From assembly GCF_015143595.1 (NCBI RefSeq), contig NZ_WYEU01000002.1:1-64000 (forward strand): a DNA stretch of 64,000 nt, given 5' to 3'. The position numbers and the translations under genes are program-made. Numbering within the stretch: the first letter of the stretch is position 1; each line of letters begins with the position of its first letter. The stretch is from Sneathiella sp. P13V-1 (GTDB lineage: Bacteria; Pseudomonadota; Alphaproteobacteria; Sneathiellales; Sneathiellaceae). Of the stretch, positions 1 through 10,161 are shown piece by piece. The notes below the pieces were generated by a model. It was not told the DNA's origin. It did no database searches and was given only the letters and a program-made list of their open reading frames with translations.

Positions 1-116
1 GAAAAAACGACAAGATCAGGGCTCGAAACATCCAACAAGATGTTCTGTCCACCCTCAACCGCAACAACTGTACCGCTTGCACTGCCACTTACTGTACCGT
101 TTTCCGTCTTCGCCAT
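1..116 (-). CDS. 5' end of an unidentified gene, truncated by the left edge (possible exported repeat protein)
   Basis: Only about 38 codons are visible. The ATG lies at 114-116 on the minus strand, preceded by a strong GGAGAGAG ribosome binding site. The visible residues begin MAKTENGTVSGSASGTV and are rich in Gly, Ser, Thr and Val, with no hydrophobic signal peptide. This style of start is common in large type I secreted repeat proteins of alphaproteobacteria, whose export signal is at the C-terminus. That assignment is an inference from composition alone, because no domain can be seen. The upstream region (117-347) contains no other gene and would hold its promoter. Confidence 0.55.
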   Translation of the reverse strand, partial: MAKTENGTVSGSASGTVVAVEGGQNILLDVSSPDLVVF

Positions 117-347
117 TATCTCTCTCCGGCATCATTATGCTCATGAGCATTAAAATTGATTACGAAACATCACACTTCGTTTAATTGGATTACATACTAT
201 ATTAGTATTAAATCAATTCCATCCCTCATTTGGGGTACATTCGCGGAAAAAGCGTAAAATTTTATCTTTTGGGTATGGTTAAAATTGGGCGTCGGGTTTC
301 GAGCCTAAAAACCACAGCCTATAGTCAGCAAAATTGGGAGTATTCTT

Positions 348-695
348 ATGGTTCCAATCTTTAAACGCTTACTGGGAAGTGCGCCCTTGTGTGGGGTAGT
401 GTGCTTTCTGACCTATCCCTCTATGGTTGTATCGGCAGAGGAGCCAAAGCAATATGAAGTTGGTGTGGCTTATATTCTGACGAAACCCGACGTAAAAATG
501 TGCGGCTACTACCAAAACGATAACGGGGAAGAAGTTCCTGAGCTTTCAAAAATAATCAGGCGGAAAGATACGAGCGTTATCAAATATTCGGACGGTCGCA
601 CTATTCGAGGGAATGTGAAGATGACGGATTCTGAAAGAACGTGCTGCGTCAAAGGAAGATGCAGCTATCCGAAAGAGAACCTGTTTATAAAATAA
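348..695 (+). CDS. Small exported protein, unknown function
   Basis: A 115-residue protein with a plausible signal peptide: basic start, hydrophobic stretch to about residue 29, cleavage near VVSA/EEP. The mature part is about 85 residues, polar, with five cysteines (one at about 52, then a CC pair and a further pair of positions near 99-106), suggesting disulfides in the periplasm. No family is recognised. It is a single gene convergent with katG, and both share the hairpin at 697-727. The start ATG at 348 follows a GGGAG-like site about 7 bases upstream. Function unknown. Confidence 0.6.
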   Translation: MVPIFKRLLGSAPLCGVVCFLTYPSMVVSAEEPKQYEVGVAYILTKPDVKMCGYYQNDNGEEVPELSKIIRRKDTSVIKYSDGRTIRGNVKMTDSERTCCVKGRCSYPKENLFIK

Positions 696-696
696 A

Positions 697-727
697 AACC
701 CGGGCGGTGATTTTCACCGCCTGGGTT
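697..727. terminator. Bidirectional hairpin terminator between the exported protein gene and katG
   Basis: A 14-bp stem (697-710 with 714-727, one G-T pair) and a 3-base T loop sit in the gap between two convergent genes. The A-rich run before the stem at 691-698 gives a T-tract on the minus strand. It probably serves katG best and the plus-strand gene less well. Confidence 0.8.
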
Positions 728-734
728 GAGGGGA

Positions 735-2918
<2,184 letters not shown>

Positions 2919-3001
2919 CTAATGAAGAAGGTAGGGCCGTTTTTGCATTTAGTAAAATTGATTAAATTGAAAATAACGTTCAGTATTTTTGAATTATGGA
3001 T

Positions 3002-3538
3002 CTAGGGGAGTGTCTGATCACTCTCCCCAAGGGGGAGCTGCATAATTACTGAATCCATCCAGCGACCAAATTTGAAACCGATAGACCTTATGGTGCCGGC
3101 GTGGATGAAGCCCATCTTTTTATGAAAATTGATGCTGGGGTGATTGTTAGAATCTCCAATCACGGCGACCATCTGTCGATATCCAGCGGCTTCACATTGC
3201 CGGATCAGTTCTTCCATTAATAGGCGCCCAATCCCAGATCCGCGGGCGTTTTGATCCACATAGATCGAGTTTTCGACCGTATACCGGTATCCGGGACGCG
3301 GGCGGTAGGAGGAGGCGTAAGCGTAACCCATCACCTGACCATCGACCTTTGCCACCAGATATGGAAATCCTTTTTCTGTAATGGTGGTTTGTCGGTCGGT
3401 CATTTCTTGCACAGTTGGGGGCTCGTCCTCCCAACTTGAAACTCCATTTAGTACCTGATCTTCATAAATCCGGTGGATTGCTGGTATGTCAGAGTTTTGA
3501 ACGGGACGAATGGTGGCAGAGGCGTGTGAGAAGGTCAT
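3002..3538 (-). CDS. GNAT acetyltransferase, phosphinothricin N-acetyltransferase-like
   Basis: A 178-residue GCN5-related N-acetyltransferase that would transfer acetyl from acetyl-CoA to a small amine. The acetyl-CoA loop is visible as ARGSGIGRLLMEEL (about 98-111). The later block GDSNNHPSINFHKKMGF is characteristic of the Pat/Bar/MnaT branch, which acetylates phosphinothricin, methionine sulfoximine or methionine sulfone. The start ATG overlaps the stop of the upstream transporter gene by one base (TAATG), so the two are translationally coupled. The pairing suggests that the transporter moves the substrate or product of this enzyme. The true substrate is not known. Confidence 0.85.
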   Translation of the reverse strand: MTFSHASATIRPVQNSDIPAIHRIYEDQVLNGVSSWEDEPPTVQEMTDRQTTITEKGFPYLVAKVDGQVMGYAYASSYRPRPGYRYTVENSIYVDQNARGSGIGRLLMEELIRQCEAAGYRQMVAVIGDSNNHPSINFHKKMGFIHAGTIRSIGFKFGRWMDSVIMQLPLGESDQTLP

Positions 3539-4719
3539 TAGATCAAACCTGATATGTACAAAGCGAGAAGCATAAGAAGACCAAATAATGCCTGCAAAAT
3601 GGCACCTCCAGCAAGGATCTTGATGGATTTGTTTTCAGTTGAAGTTGCCAGAGCGTCTTTCCGAACCAGCCAATAGTAGCTGTCATTTGGAAAAATGGCG
3701 ATAAAGGAACCCAGACAAATGGCAAAAACAGCAGAGGCTGGCGGCAAAGTGGAGGCTGCGACAATCGGTGCCGTGACGGGAGAGATTGCTGCAAACGTTG
3801 CCATGCTTGATCCTTGCATTAACTTGAACATAGCGGTGAGCGTGAATAAGCCAATAATCCCCAAGGCACCATCAACAGCTGGAAGCAGATTTTGAGCATC
3901 TAAGGATGTAGTGAGTATGGCGCCAAACGCGCTGGCTGCACCGATGATAAATAGAAGTAATGCGGAGCGACGTATGGCTTCTTCCAGACATTCTCTTCTT
4001 TTGTCAGATGCAATACTTGCCAGCGCGAAAGCCGCGGATAATATCAACGCCCCTTTAGGGGTGGTGAAAAAGTCCACTGCGGGAAAAGATGTGAAATCAA
4101 CCATCCAGCCAAGGATTAATAGTCCAAATAGTAAGCCAAACGGAAACAGAGCGACTAATGCTGATAGGTCGCCTTTAATATCAGGAGGTGAGGCGTTTTC
4201 TGAGCTTATCGGTTTATACTTAAAATTGACCCACAAGATACCAGCGGCCCATACAGGGAACAGAAATACCAATCCGTAAATCAGCAAAGAAGGATCCGTT
4301 GCCCCAAGGCCCGTCGCAACGATCAAGGGGCCTGCAGGAAATAGAAGTTTAAATCCGCTATAGGCACCCATCGCGACAATGAGTTTGCGTCTTCCCGCAA
4401 CGGGAGACAGCGCGGCATAGGCCGTGTCCGGGCAAATCATACCCGCACCGGCAACAGGTGACGTAAAGGCGGCAAGCAACGACGCATCCCCAACGGTTTT
4501 TCTGGATAGTACTGCGGACAAGGTAAAGGAGGGGAGCAGGATGAGCGCGAATTCCCCTAACGCATATCCCCATCCGCGATTGAAAGTGCTGACCAGTTCA
4601 TTGGCTTCCATACCGTTCAGCAGGCCGAGGGATAAAGCTATGACGATAAGCCAGATAACCAGAGGCCAGTCAGGGAGTAATCTGTTTATGTTGATTGATG
4701 ATAAGTTGGCTGAAGTCAT
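3538..4719 (-). CDS. GntP-like ion-coupled permease
   Basis: A 393-residue polytopic inner-membrane protein with roughly 11-12 hydrophobic segments. The motifs DTAYAALSPVAG, PAGPLIVATGLG and QGSSMATFAAISPVTAPI resemble the paired signature loops of the gluconate:H+ symporter (GntP) and related ion-transporter families, though the protein is somewhat shorter than a typical GntP of about 440 residues. The substrate cannot be read from sequence. It is the first gene of a two-gene operon with the GNAT acetyltransferase and is divergent from a LysR regulator across 83 bases, so it is probably controlled by that regulator. Confidence 0.65.
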   Translation of the reverse strand: MTSANLSSININRLLPDWPLVIWLIVIALSLGLLNGMEANELVSTFNRGWGYALGEFALILLPSFTLSAVLSRKTVGDASLLAAFTSPVAGAGMICPDTAYAALSPVAGRRKLIVAMGAYSGFKLLFPAGPLIVATGLGATDPSLLIYGLVFLFPVWAAGILWVNFKYKPISSENASPPDIKGDLSALVALFPFGLLFGLLILGWMVDFTSFPAVDFFTTPKGALILSAAFALASIASDKRRECLEEAIRRSALLLFIIGAASAFGAILTTSLDAQNLLPAVDGALGIIGLFTLTAMFKLMQGSSMATFAAISPVTAPIVAASTLPPASAVFAICLGSFIAIFPNDSYYWLVRKDALATSTENKSIKILAGGAILQALFGLLMLLALYISGLI

Positions 4720-4753
4720 GACGCGAAACCTTTTGTATGCTCATAACATCATG

Positions 4754-4784
4754 ATAGATTTATAGTAGATCCTATAAAAACTAT
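4754..4784. promoter_or_regulatory. Nested palindrome, candidate LysR operator
   Basis: The short gap between the divergent transporter and LysR genes contains TATAG (4761-4765) and CTATA (4772-4776) around a 6-base centre. An outer ATAG/CTAT pair lies about 7 bases further out on either side. A symmetric AT-rich dyad between a LysR gene and its divergent target is the usual layout of a LysR activation site. The site is visible in the sequence; its use is inferred. Confidence 0.45.
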
Positions 4785-4802
4785 GATTTAGGAGTATTAA
4801 TC

Positions 4803-5741
4803 ATGAGTTTTTCTCATGGAGAAGATCATCTTCCATCCATTCGGATGTTGCGCGCAGTTGACGCTGTTGTCCGGTTGGGAAGTTTCACCAAAGCGGCGGA
4901 TGAACTGAACGTCACCCAAGGAGCCATCAGCCGGCAGATACAGGAGCTGGAAAAGCTTTTAGGCGTTCAGTTGTTTACAAGGGAAGGGCCCAAGCTAACG
5001 GTGAATGAGGCTGGTCAGGAGTTTGTGAGCCATGCGGCCATTGCCCTTGGAACCATCAGGGAAGGAATGCGGGCCGTCAGGGATCAAGAAAAGGAGAGTT
5101 TTGTAACGCTTTCCATGTTGCCGTCGGTCGCGGCCAAATGGTTGGCGCCGCGGCTTGGTAGATTTTCTGCAGAAAACCCTGATATTGACCTTCGGGTAAC
5201 AGCTTCCCGTAATCTGGTGAATTTTAAAAAAGACGGTGTAGATATAGCTATTCGATATGGCAAGGGTCATTGGCCGCACCTCGATGCAAAGCCTTTGTAT
5301 AAGGAAAGTGTTTTCCCTGTCTGTTCCCCGAATTTTCTGAAAACCCACGATCTCAAAACTCCATCCGATTTGGCGAAAGTTATGCTTCTGCACGCGGATA
5401 TTGAGGAGGATTGGCATGCCTGGTTTGCAAAGGCCGGGGCGGAGAATGTGGGCGTGCCGCGTGGGCCCAGACTTGGCGATGATACAACTATCTTGCAAGC
5501 CGCAATTGATGGTCATGGGGTTGCGCTGGGCCGTTCGGCCTTGGTGGTTGATGACCTGATGGCTGGGCGATTGGTCATCCCATTCGATATTTGTCTTAGC
5601 GCAACCTACAGCTACTGGCTGGTAACGCCAGAAGGTGTAGCGCCAACCGCCCAGATGCAGCAAGTGGAGCGTTGGATTGTGGAGGAGTTTACCAACATGC
5701 CCGCGATCAACCCGTCTTTATATGTGCCGCAAGCCAATTAA
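4803..5741 (+). CDS. LysR-family transcriptional regulator, GcvA-like
   Basis: A 312-residue regulator. The N-terminal winged helix-turn-helix (about residues 10-70) shows RLGSFTKAADELNVTQGAISRQIQEL, the typical LysR recognition region. A substrate-binding domain follows (about 95-300) with the layout of GcvA-type members, which begin with MLRAVDAVVRLGSF-like text. GGAG stands 8 bases before the ATG. It is divergent from the transporter/acetyltransferase operon and is its most likely regulator. The last codons overlap the stop of the convergent SRPBCC gene (5738-5741). Confidence 0.9.
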   Translation: MSFSHGEDHLPSIRMLRAVDAVVRLGSFTKAADELNVTQGAISRQIQELEKLLGVQLFTREGPKLTVNEAGQEFVSHAAIALGTIREGMRAVRDQEKESFVTLSMLPSVAAKWLAPRLGRFSAENPDIDLRVTASRNLVNFKKDGVDIAIRYGKGHWPHLDAKPLYKESVFPVCSPNFLKTHDLKTPSDLAKVMLLHADIEEDWHAWFAKAGAENVGVPRGPRLGDDTTILQAAIDGHGVALGRSALVVDDLMAGRLVIPFDICLSATYSYWLVTPEGVAPTAQMQQVERWIVEEFTNMPAINPSLYVPQAN

Positions 5742-6187
5742 GTTTTCCGTCCTTCCAGATTATTTTTGATATTGAGAAGGGAGGCAGACGCCTCTTCATC
5801 AATGGCGGCGATCATTTTATCTGTGATGGGTTTGGGGCGCGCCGGATTGATGAGGGTACGGGTGTATTTACATTGATTCCCCACCTGTTCGGCGTCGTAG
5901 CGGACAATGATCGTTCCGGTGAATGGGGTATGTGTCTCCCCAATCCAGAGCTTGCCTTTCTCCCAATCTGTCACCTTCCAGTTGAGGATCGCTTCGCCTG
6001 TTTTCGTGTGCCATTTCTCAAGGAAGGTATCTCCGGTGACCAAAGGTCGATCTTCGCTTTCAATATGGTGAGAGGCAAAAATCCACTCCGGCCAGGAATT
6101 GGGATTGCTCACATAATCCAGAACTTCTTCGGGTGCCGCATCGATCAGAATATTGTGGCTGCGTTCAAACTGGTAAGTTTCGCTCAT
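5738..6187 (-). CDS. SRPBCC-fold (START-like) protein
   Basis: A 149-residue soluble protein of the polyketide-cyclase/START-like fold. The start HNILIDAAPEEVLDYVSNPNSWPEW is the standard first strand and helix of this family, which form a hydrophobic ligand cavity. The last third is an amphipathic helix, as expected. GGAGGAAACC precedes the ATG at 6187. Members bind lipids, polyketides or other hydrophobic molecules, and the ligand here is unknown. Tail-to-tail overlap of 4 bases with the LysR gene. Confidence 0.8.
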   Translation of the reverse strand: MSETYQFERSHNILIDAAPEEVLDYVSNPNSWPEWIFASHHIESEDRPLVTGDTFLEKWHTKTGEAILNWKVTDWEKGKLWIGETHTPFTGTIIVRYDAEQVGNQCKYTRTLINPARPKPITDKMIAAIDEEASASLLNIKNNLEGRKT

Positions 6188-6427
6188 GGGTTTCCTCCTC
6201 CGGCTATTATTTTGATTTTTGGTGCCGGTTTAAAAAAGTTGTTACTCAACAACTAAATGCAGGCTAGGGCAGAACTTGAAAACCGTCAACATGGAAAATG
6301 CCGCAACTCTGGTTATAGAAAATCACGATCATGTGCATTCACGAAAACTATTCGTAATTCACAAAATCTGTGTTTAACATGACCGCCGACGATTAAATCC
6401 AATAACCAATAAACAACAGGAGATGGA

Positions 6428-6805
6428 ATGTTTAGTCATGTAATGGTCGGTGCCGACGACATCGAAAAAGCAAAGACTTTCTATGATGCGATCCTCGGCG
6501 CGCTGGGTCATGAACCGGGTGTGGTTGATGAAAAAGGTCGTGTTTTCTACATCACCAAAAAAGGTGTGTTTTCAATCAGCAAGCCAATCGACGGTCAGCC
6601 TGCAACTCACGCCAATGGCGGCACAATCGGTTTTGCGGCGGCGTCTACTGAAGATGCGGATAAATTCCACGAAGCAGGCCTCGCCAACGGCGGTACAACA
6701 TGTGAAGACCCTCCAGGCGTTCGCGAAGGCCGTGTGAGCATGTATCTTGCCTATTTACGCGACCCATCCGGCAACAAAATCTGTGCCCTGCACTATGTGA
6801 GATAA
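6428..6805 (+). CDS. VOC-family (glyoxalase/bleomycin-resistance fold) protein
   Basis: A 125-residue protein with the vicinal oxygen chelate fold: the start MFSHVMVGADDIEKAKTFYD is the usual first beta-strand with a metal-ligand His4 and the family FYD motif. The C-terminal LAYLRDPSGNKICAL provides the last strand. The variant is of the small single-domain type often annotated as a glyoxalase-like or lactoylglutathione lyase homologue. The reaction cannot be assigned. An AGGAGATGG run just before the ATG acts as ribosome binding site. Monocistronic, followed by a GC-rich hairpin. Confidence 0.85.
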   Translation: MFSHVMVGADDIEKAKTFYDAILGALGHEPGVVDEKGRVFYITKKGVFSISKPIDGQPATHANGGTIGFAAASTEDADKFHEAGLANGGTTCEDPPGVREGRVSMYLAYLRDPSGNKICALHYVR

Positions 6806-6830
6806 TCTCTGAGTCCAGAAAATACAGCGC

Positions 6831-6852
6831 CTCCCGGCTTTCGGGCCGGGAG
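6831..6852. terminator. GC-rich hairpin, probable terminator
   Basis: CTCCCGGC (6831-6838) pairs with GCCGGGAG (6845-6852) around a 6-base loop, between two convergent genes. There is no clean T-tract directly after it on either strand, so termination strength is uncertain. Confidence 0.55.
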
Positions 6853-6861
6853 AAATGGTAG

Positions 6862-7500
6862 CTATTTTAGTTTTATTATTGGATAGCCGTTTGGAAAGGC
6901 ATTATCCTTTACTTCAGGCGAGTAAGAAATAACTAGGTATATTTCATCAAATAAATTTTCTACTAGCTCTAATGTGTCTTTAAATTCCATAACATAACGG
7001 TATTTAAGGAAAGCTTCGTCTGTAAAGATTGTGAGCCAGATTTCCTGTAGATGGTCTGGTTTTCTTGATATTTTCTCGTTTTTTTTATTTATTATCTCGT
7101 TAATGGCGAATTCTAATTCGCCCTTGTCATAGACATGCCAATCGTTTGGATTGATGGATTGGTTAGTGTTTTTTGCTTTAGCGTATTGTGCAACTTTTTC
7201 CTCGTTTACAAGCTCAGTAATTTCAATGCCGATGTGCTTTTGTTCTTGAGTTATAGCTTGTAGATCAGGAAAAGGTTCGTTGCCCTCTTTATCGTCGAGA
7301 AGTGATAGATTGCTGTATTGTTCCAATCCCAAAGTATTGAGATGAAGGAGCAGCTCTCTGCCAACATCGAGTTCCTCTGCTTTTCTTGTTTCTTTGTCGG
7401 AGCCAGAATATCCAAAAAAATTGGCATAGCCTCTTCTCCGATTGACGATTTCGTGTACAAGTTTAGCTATTTCATCCACATCTGATTCAGAAATTAGCAA
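6862..7500 (-). CDS. Orphan AT-rich protein with a possible PD-(D/E)XK-like motif
   Basis: A 212-residue soluble, charged protein, not recognised. The start is a TTG at 7500, with GGAGA almost adjoining it, so the exact start is uncertain. The coding sequence is markedly more AT-rich and richer in Asn, Lys, Ile and Glu than its neighbours, a sign of recent transfer. Residues 78-79 are PD, followed about 14 residues later by IGIEITEL (E93, T95) at the end of a predicted strand. This spacing resembles the PD-(D/E)XK nuclease core, but with Thr in place of Lys. It stands alone, convergent with the VOC gene. The nuclease idea is a weak inference. Confidence 0.6.
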   Translation of the reverse strand: MLISESDVDEIAKLVHEIVNRRRGYANFFGYSGSDKETRKAEELDVGRELLLHLNTLGLEQYSNLSLLDDKEGNEPFPDLQAITQEQKHIGIEITELVNEEKVAQYAKAKNTNQSINPNDWHVYDKGELEFAINEIINKKNEKISRKPDHLQEIWLTIFTDEAFLKYRYVMEFKDTLELVENLFDEIYLVISYSPEVKDNAFPNGYPIIKLK

Positions 7501-7576
7501 TCTCCAAAAAGTAATCCTTTTGGTTATATATGTAATGTGAACTTTATTAGTACAAGTGGGATGACCTACTTGTTTC

Positions 7577-8089
7577 CTATGATTGCTTGTAAATTTCTCT
7601 CACAGCCGCCCACAACAATACCTTCGAATACCCCTCATGAAACCAGCCTAAAGCGCGGAATAGAAATCCGGTTCTTGGATTGCCGAGTTTGTCGGTTTCT
7701 TCGGGTAGGACGGCGGAGCCGAAATAGAGGTGGGTGGTGTCATCTTCACCGGGGCGGAGGGTAAGCCAGGTTCGGATGGGGCTGTTTTGCACGGCGAGGA
7801 GGAGTTCATTTTCCGATCGCTGTTCCACCTTCCACATGGCAAACTGATCACTTTTGCCGGACGCCAGATTTTCCACACCCTGCCGTGTGGTGGGGCTTTT
7901 CGCGGCGATTTTCAGGATAAACCGTTCCAGCTTGAACACCGGGCTGTCAAAGAAGGCGGTGATATATTGCTCCATGGTGATCGGGGTAGGGACTTCAACG
8001 CAAAAACAGTCCACCTGACAACCGAGGGTGTCTTTATATAGTTGCATGAAACTTGGATCGGGGAGGGGGGATTTCCGCACTTGTTTCAT
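7577..8089 (-). CDS. Conserved hypothetical, possibly DUF2867-like
   Basis: A 170-residue protein without signal peptide or clear transmembrane helix. It has a region FFDSPVFKLERFILKIA followed by beta-rich text (EQRSENELLLAVQNSPIRTW) and ends in an FHEGYSKVLLWAAVREI helix. This layout resembles DUF2867, a START/SRPBCC-like small family, but the match is from memory and uncertain. It starts 15 bases after the AraC regulator stop and is almost certainly co-transcribed with it, so it may be involved in the response sensed by that regulator. Confidence 0.7.
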   Translation of the reverse strand: MKQVRKSPLPDPSFMQLYKDTLGCQVDCFCVEVPTPITMEQYITAFFDSPVFKLERFILKIAAKSPTTRQGVENLASGKSDQFAMWKVEQRSENELLLAVQNSPIRTWLTLRPGEDDTTHLYFGSAVLPEETDKLGNPRTGFLFRALGWFHEGYSKVLLWAAVREIYKQS

Positions 8090-8104
8090 GAGCTACGCCT
8101 TTAT

Positions 8105-8998
8105 TTACAAGGTTTGAAATTGCCGTGGGGTGAGGCCCACCGCCTTTTTAAAACTGTTGGTGAAGTGGGCTTGCGAAGAAAAACCGCAGGCGAGAGAGAC
8201 TTCTGCGATGGACAGCCTGCCAGCGGCTAGCATTTCCTTCGCCTTCTGGATGCGGATATTGTTCAGGTATTTATGGGGCGGTAGAGCAAAACTCTGCTTG
8301 AACATGCGGGCGAAATGATAACTACTATATCCCGCAAGGGCGCTTAGATCCTCAATCCCCATGGCCTCACCAAAATGGGTGTGTAGGTACTCATCCAGCC
8401 TTTTGCAGATATGCTTGGGTAGGCCGCCTTTGACATCTGGCAGATCAGCGGGCTGCCGCGCGTAATTTTTCAGGATATGGATCATAAACAGATCCGCCGC
8501 CGCGGTGAGGGCGAGCTTGTTTGATTTCTCCTCCCAATCGAGGGGGAGAACCGCATATTTCAGGATATTTTCCGCGTAATTGTCCGCCTCAAAAGTGAGG
8601 TCCTGAAGCTCCACCTGTCTTGGGTCCCGATCCAGCACTTGCATCGCGAGAGATTTGATTTTCTCAGGACTGAAATAGAGGTGGAACATCTCCAGCGGTT
8701 TTGGGATATGCCAGCGGGAGCGATGATCCTCTGGCAGCAGGCAGATTTTCCCGGGCGCGCCGCCGATGCGCGGGCCATTGGAATAGATCCGCTCGACCGA
8801 TTGGCCACCGTTCAGGTAGATGCTGAACGTATGGTGGCCCGGTTGATCATAGGCCGCTTCGCCATCTTCGTTATACCATTGGGCCACAGACAAGCCATCG
8901 CCCAGATCCGCAGATCGTAAGGCGGTTGCCCCTGCATGATGCAGGACATTAAATACATCCTGTTTGAAAACTGACTGTGTCATTGGCGCCCAATCCAT
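8105..8998 (-). CDS. AraC-family transcriptional regulator
   Basis: A 297-residue regulator. The C-terminal 100 residues contain two helix-turn-helix units: GIEDLSALAGYSSYHFARMF and SIAEVSLACGFSSQAHFTNS, the second ending in the family signature FKKAVGLTPRQFQ. The N-terminal about 190 residues form a ligand-sensing region with cupin-like strands (HTFSIYLNGG, HIPKPLEMFHLYF). The organisation is that of the AraC/FeaR-type regulators of small-molecule catabolism or stress. First gene of a two-gene minus-strand operon. No strong ribosome binding site is seen at ATG 8998; ATG 8983 is an alternative. Confidence 0.92.
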   Translation of the reverse strand: MDWAPMTQSVFKQDVFNVLHHAGATALRSADLGDGLSVAQWYNEDGEAAYDQPGHHTFSIYLNGGQSVERIYSNGPRIGGAPGKICLLPEDHRSRWHIPKPLEMFHLYFSPEKIKSLAMQVLDRDPRQVELQDLTFEADNYAENILKYAVLPLDWEEKSNKLALTAAADLFMIHILKNYARQPADLPDVKGGLPKHICKRLDEYLHTHFGEAMGIEDLSALAGYSSYHFARMFKQSFALPPHKYLNNIRIQKAKEMLAAGRLSIAEVSLACGFSSQAHFTNSFKKAVGLTPRQFQTL

Positions 8999-9152
8999 AA
9001 CTGACGCAAAAATACGGGGCTTTTAGGTGCGCTGCAACAAAGTTGAGTGTGCAGAAATCACAAATGCGCAAGATTTTGCAAAAAATACCTGAAAAATGAA
9101 AGAAAGGGGCGATGGATACTGGCAAAAAGCTCCTCCCTCAAAGGAGTTTAGT

Positions 9153-10055
9153 ATGTCGATTTTTCTCTACGCCCTGACAGTTGTGATTTGGGGCCTTACC
9201 TGGTTTGCGATATCTTTGCAGCTCGGCCCTGTCCCGGTGGAACAGTCCATTGCCTATCGTTTTGGCTTGGCGTCTATCGTGCTGTTTGCAGCGCTTTTGG
9301 TGATGCGAAAAAATCTGGTACTGCCTTCGCGTGCACATCTAAGGCTTTTGGGGCAAGGGTTATGCCTCTTCTCCCTTAACTTCATTTGTTTTTATTTTGC
9401 CACGGATAAAATCCCGAGCGGTCTAGTCTCGGTGGTTTTCTCCCTCGCAACCATACTAAACGTCATTAACAACCGGTTGTTCTTTAAAACACCGGTATCC
9501 GCAAAGGCGGTATTCGGCGGCATGATGGGGCTATTTGGTCTTGCCCTTCTAGTGCTGCCCACCGTTGATCAAAGTGGTGACTTGCAGGAAGTTGCCATCG
9601 GCCTTTTGTTGGCCTTCTGCGGCACCTACTGTTTTTCTCTCGGCAATATGATCGGGAAATGGAACGCTGCCAACAATGTGGATACGGCGACAGGTAATGC
9701 CTTTGGTATGCTTTACGGCACATTGGTTTTGGTCGGCTTTAGCAGTTTTATGGGACAACCGTTCACCATTGATCTATCCCCCACATATTTGGGCGCGCTT
9801 GTCTATCTGGCGATCCCGGGATCCGTCATTGGATTTACAGCCTACCTGACATTGGTCGGACGTATCGGCCCGGAAAAAGCCGCCTACGCCACGGTCCTTT
9901 TCCCGGTGATTGCGTTGATGGTGTCATCCTTCTTCGAAGGCTATAACTGGACCCCCGCCGCCATAGCCGGCCTCGTCATCGTCATGATGGGCAACGTGAT
10001 CGTGTTTAGCCCGGCGGGAATGTTTGGAAGCATGTGGAGGCGAAGTGCGGTGTGA
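9153..10055 (+). CDS. EamA/DMT-family transporter
   Basis: A 300-residue inner-membrane protein with about ten transmembrane helices arranged as two EamA repeats, typical of drug/metabolite exporters. The first repeat opens with LYALTVVIWGLTWFAISLQLG, the usual family start, and the second with GLLLAFCGTYCFSLGNMI. The start is set at ATG 9153 because AAAGGAG lies 8 bases before it; an upstream ATG at 9096 would add 19 polar residues and lacks such a site. Divergent from the AraC regulator across about 150 bases, so it is a candidate target. Substrate unknown. Confidence 0.9.
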   Translation: MSIFLYALTVVIWGLTWFAISLQLGPVPVEQSIAYRFGLASIVLFAALLVMRKNLVLPSRAHLRLLGQGLCLFSLNFICFYFATDKIPSGLVSVVFSLATILNVINNRLFFKTPVSAKAVFGGMMGLFGLALLVLPTVDQSGDLQEVAIGLLLAFCGTYCFSLGNMIGKWNAANNVDTATGNAFGMLYGTLVLVGFSSFMGQPFTIDLSPTYLGALVYLAIPGSVIGFTAYLTLVGRIGPEKAAYATVLFPVIALMVSSFFEGYNWTPAAIAGLVIVMMGNVIVFSPAGMFGSMWRRSAV

Positions 10056-10161
10056 TTTACAGACAGGATTTAAGATCAAGGTTTCTTGCGCATTAGAAAA
10101 TTATAAATAATACTTTAATTTTCTTCGGTCACTATATTGCGAATAGCAAGGGAGGTGACGA

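Noticed and set aside
4995-5663. A 222-codon minus-strand open frame within the LysR gene
   Set aside because: Shadow of the LysR coding sequence; no start signal and no recognisable protein.
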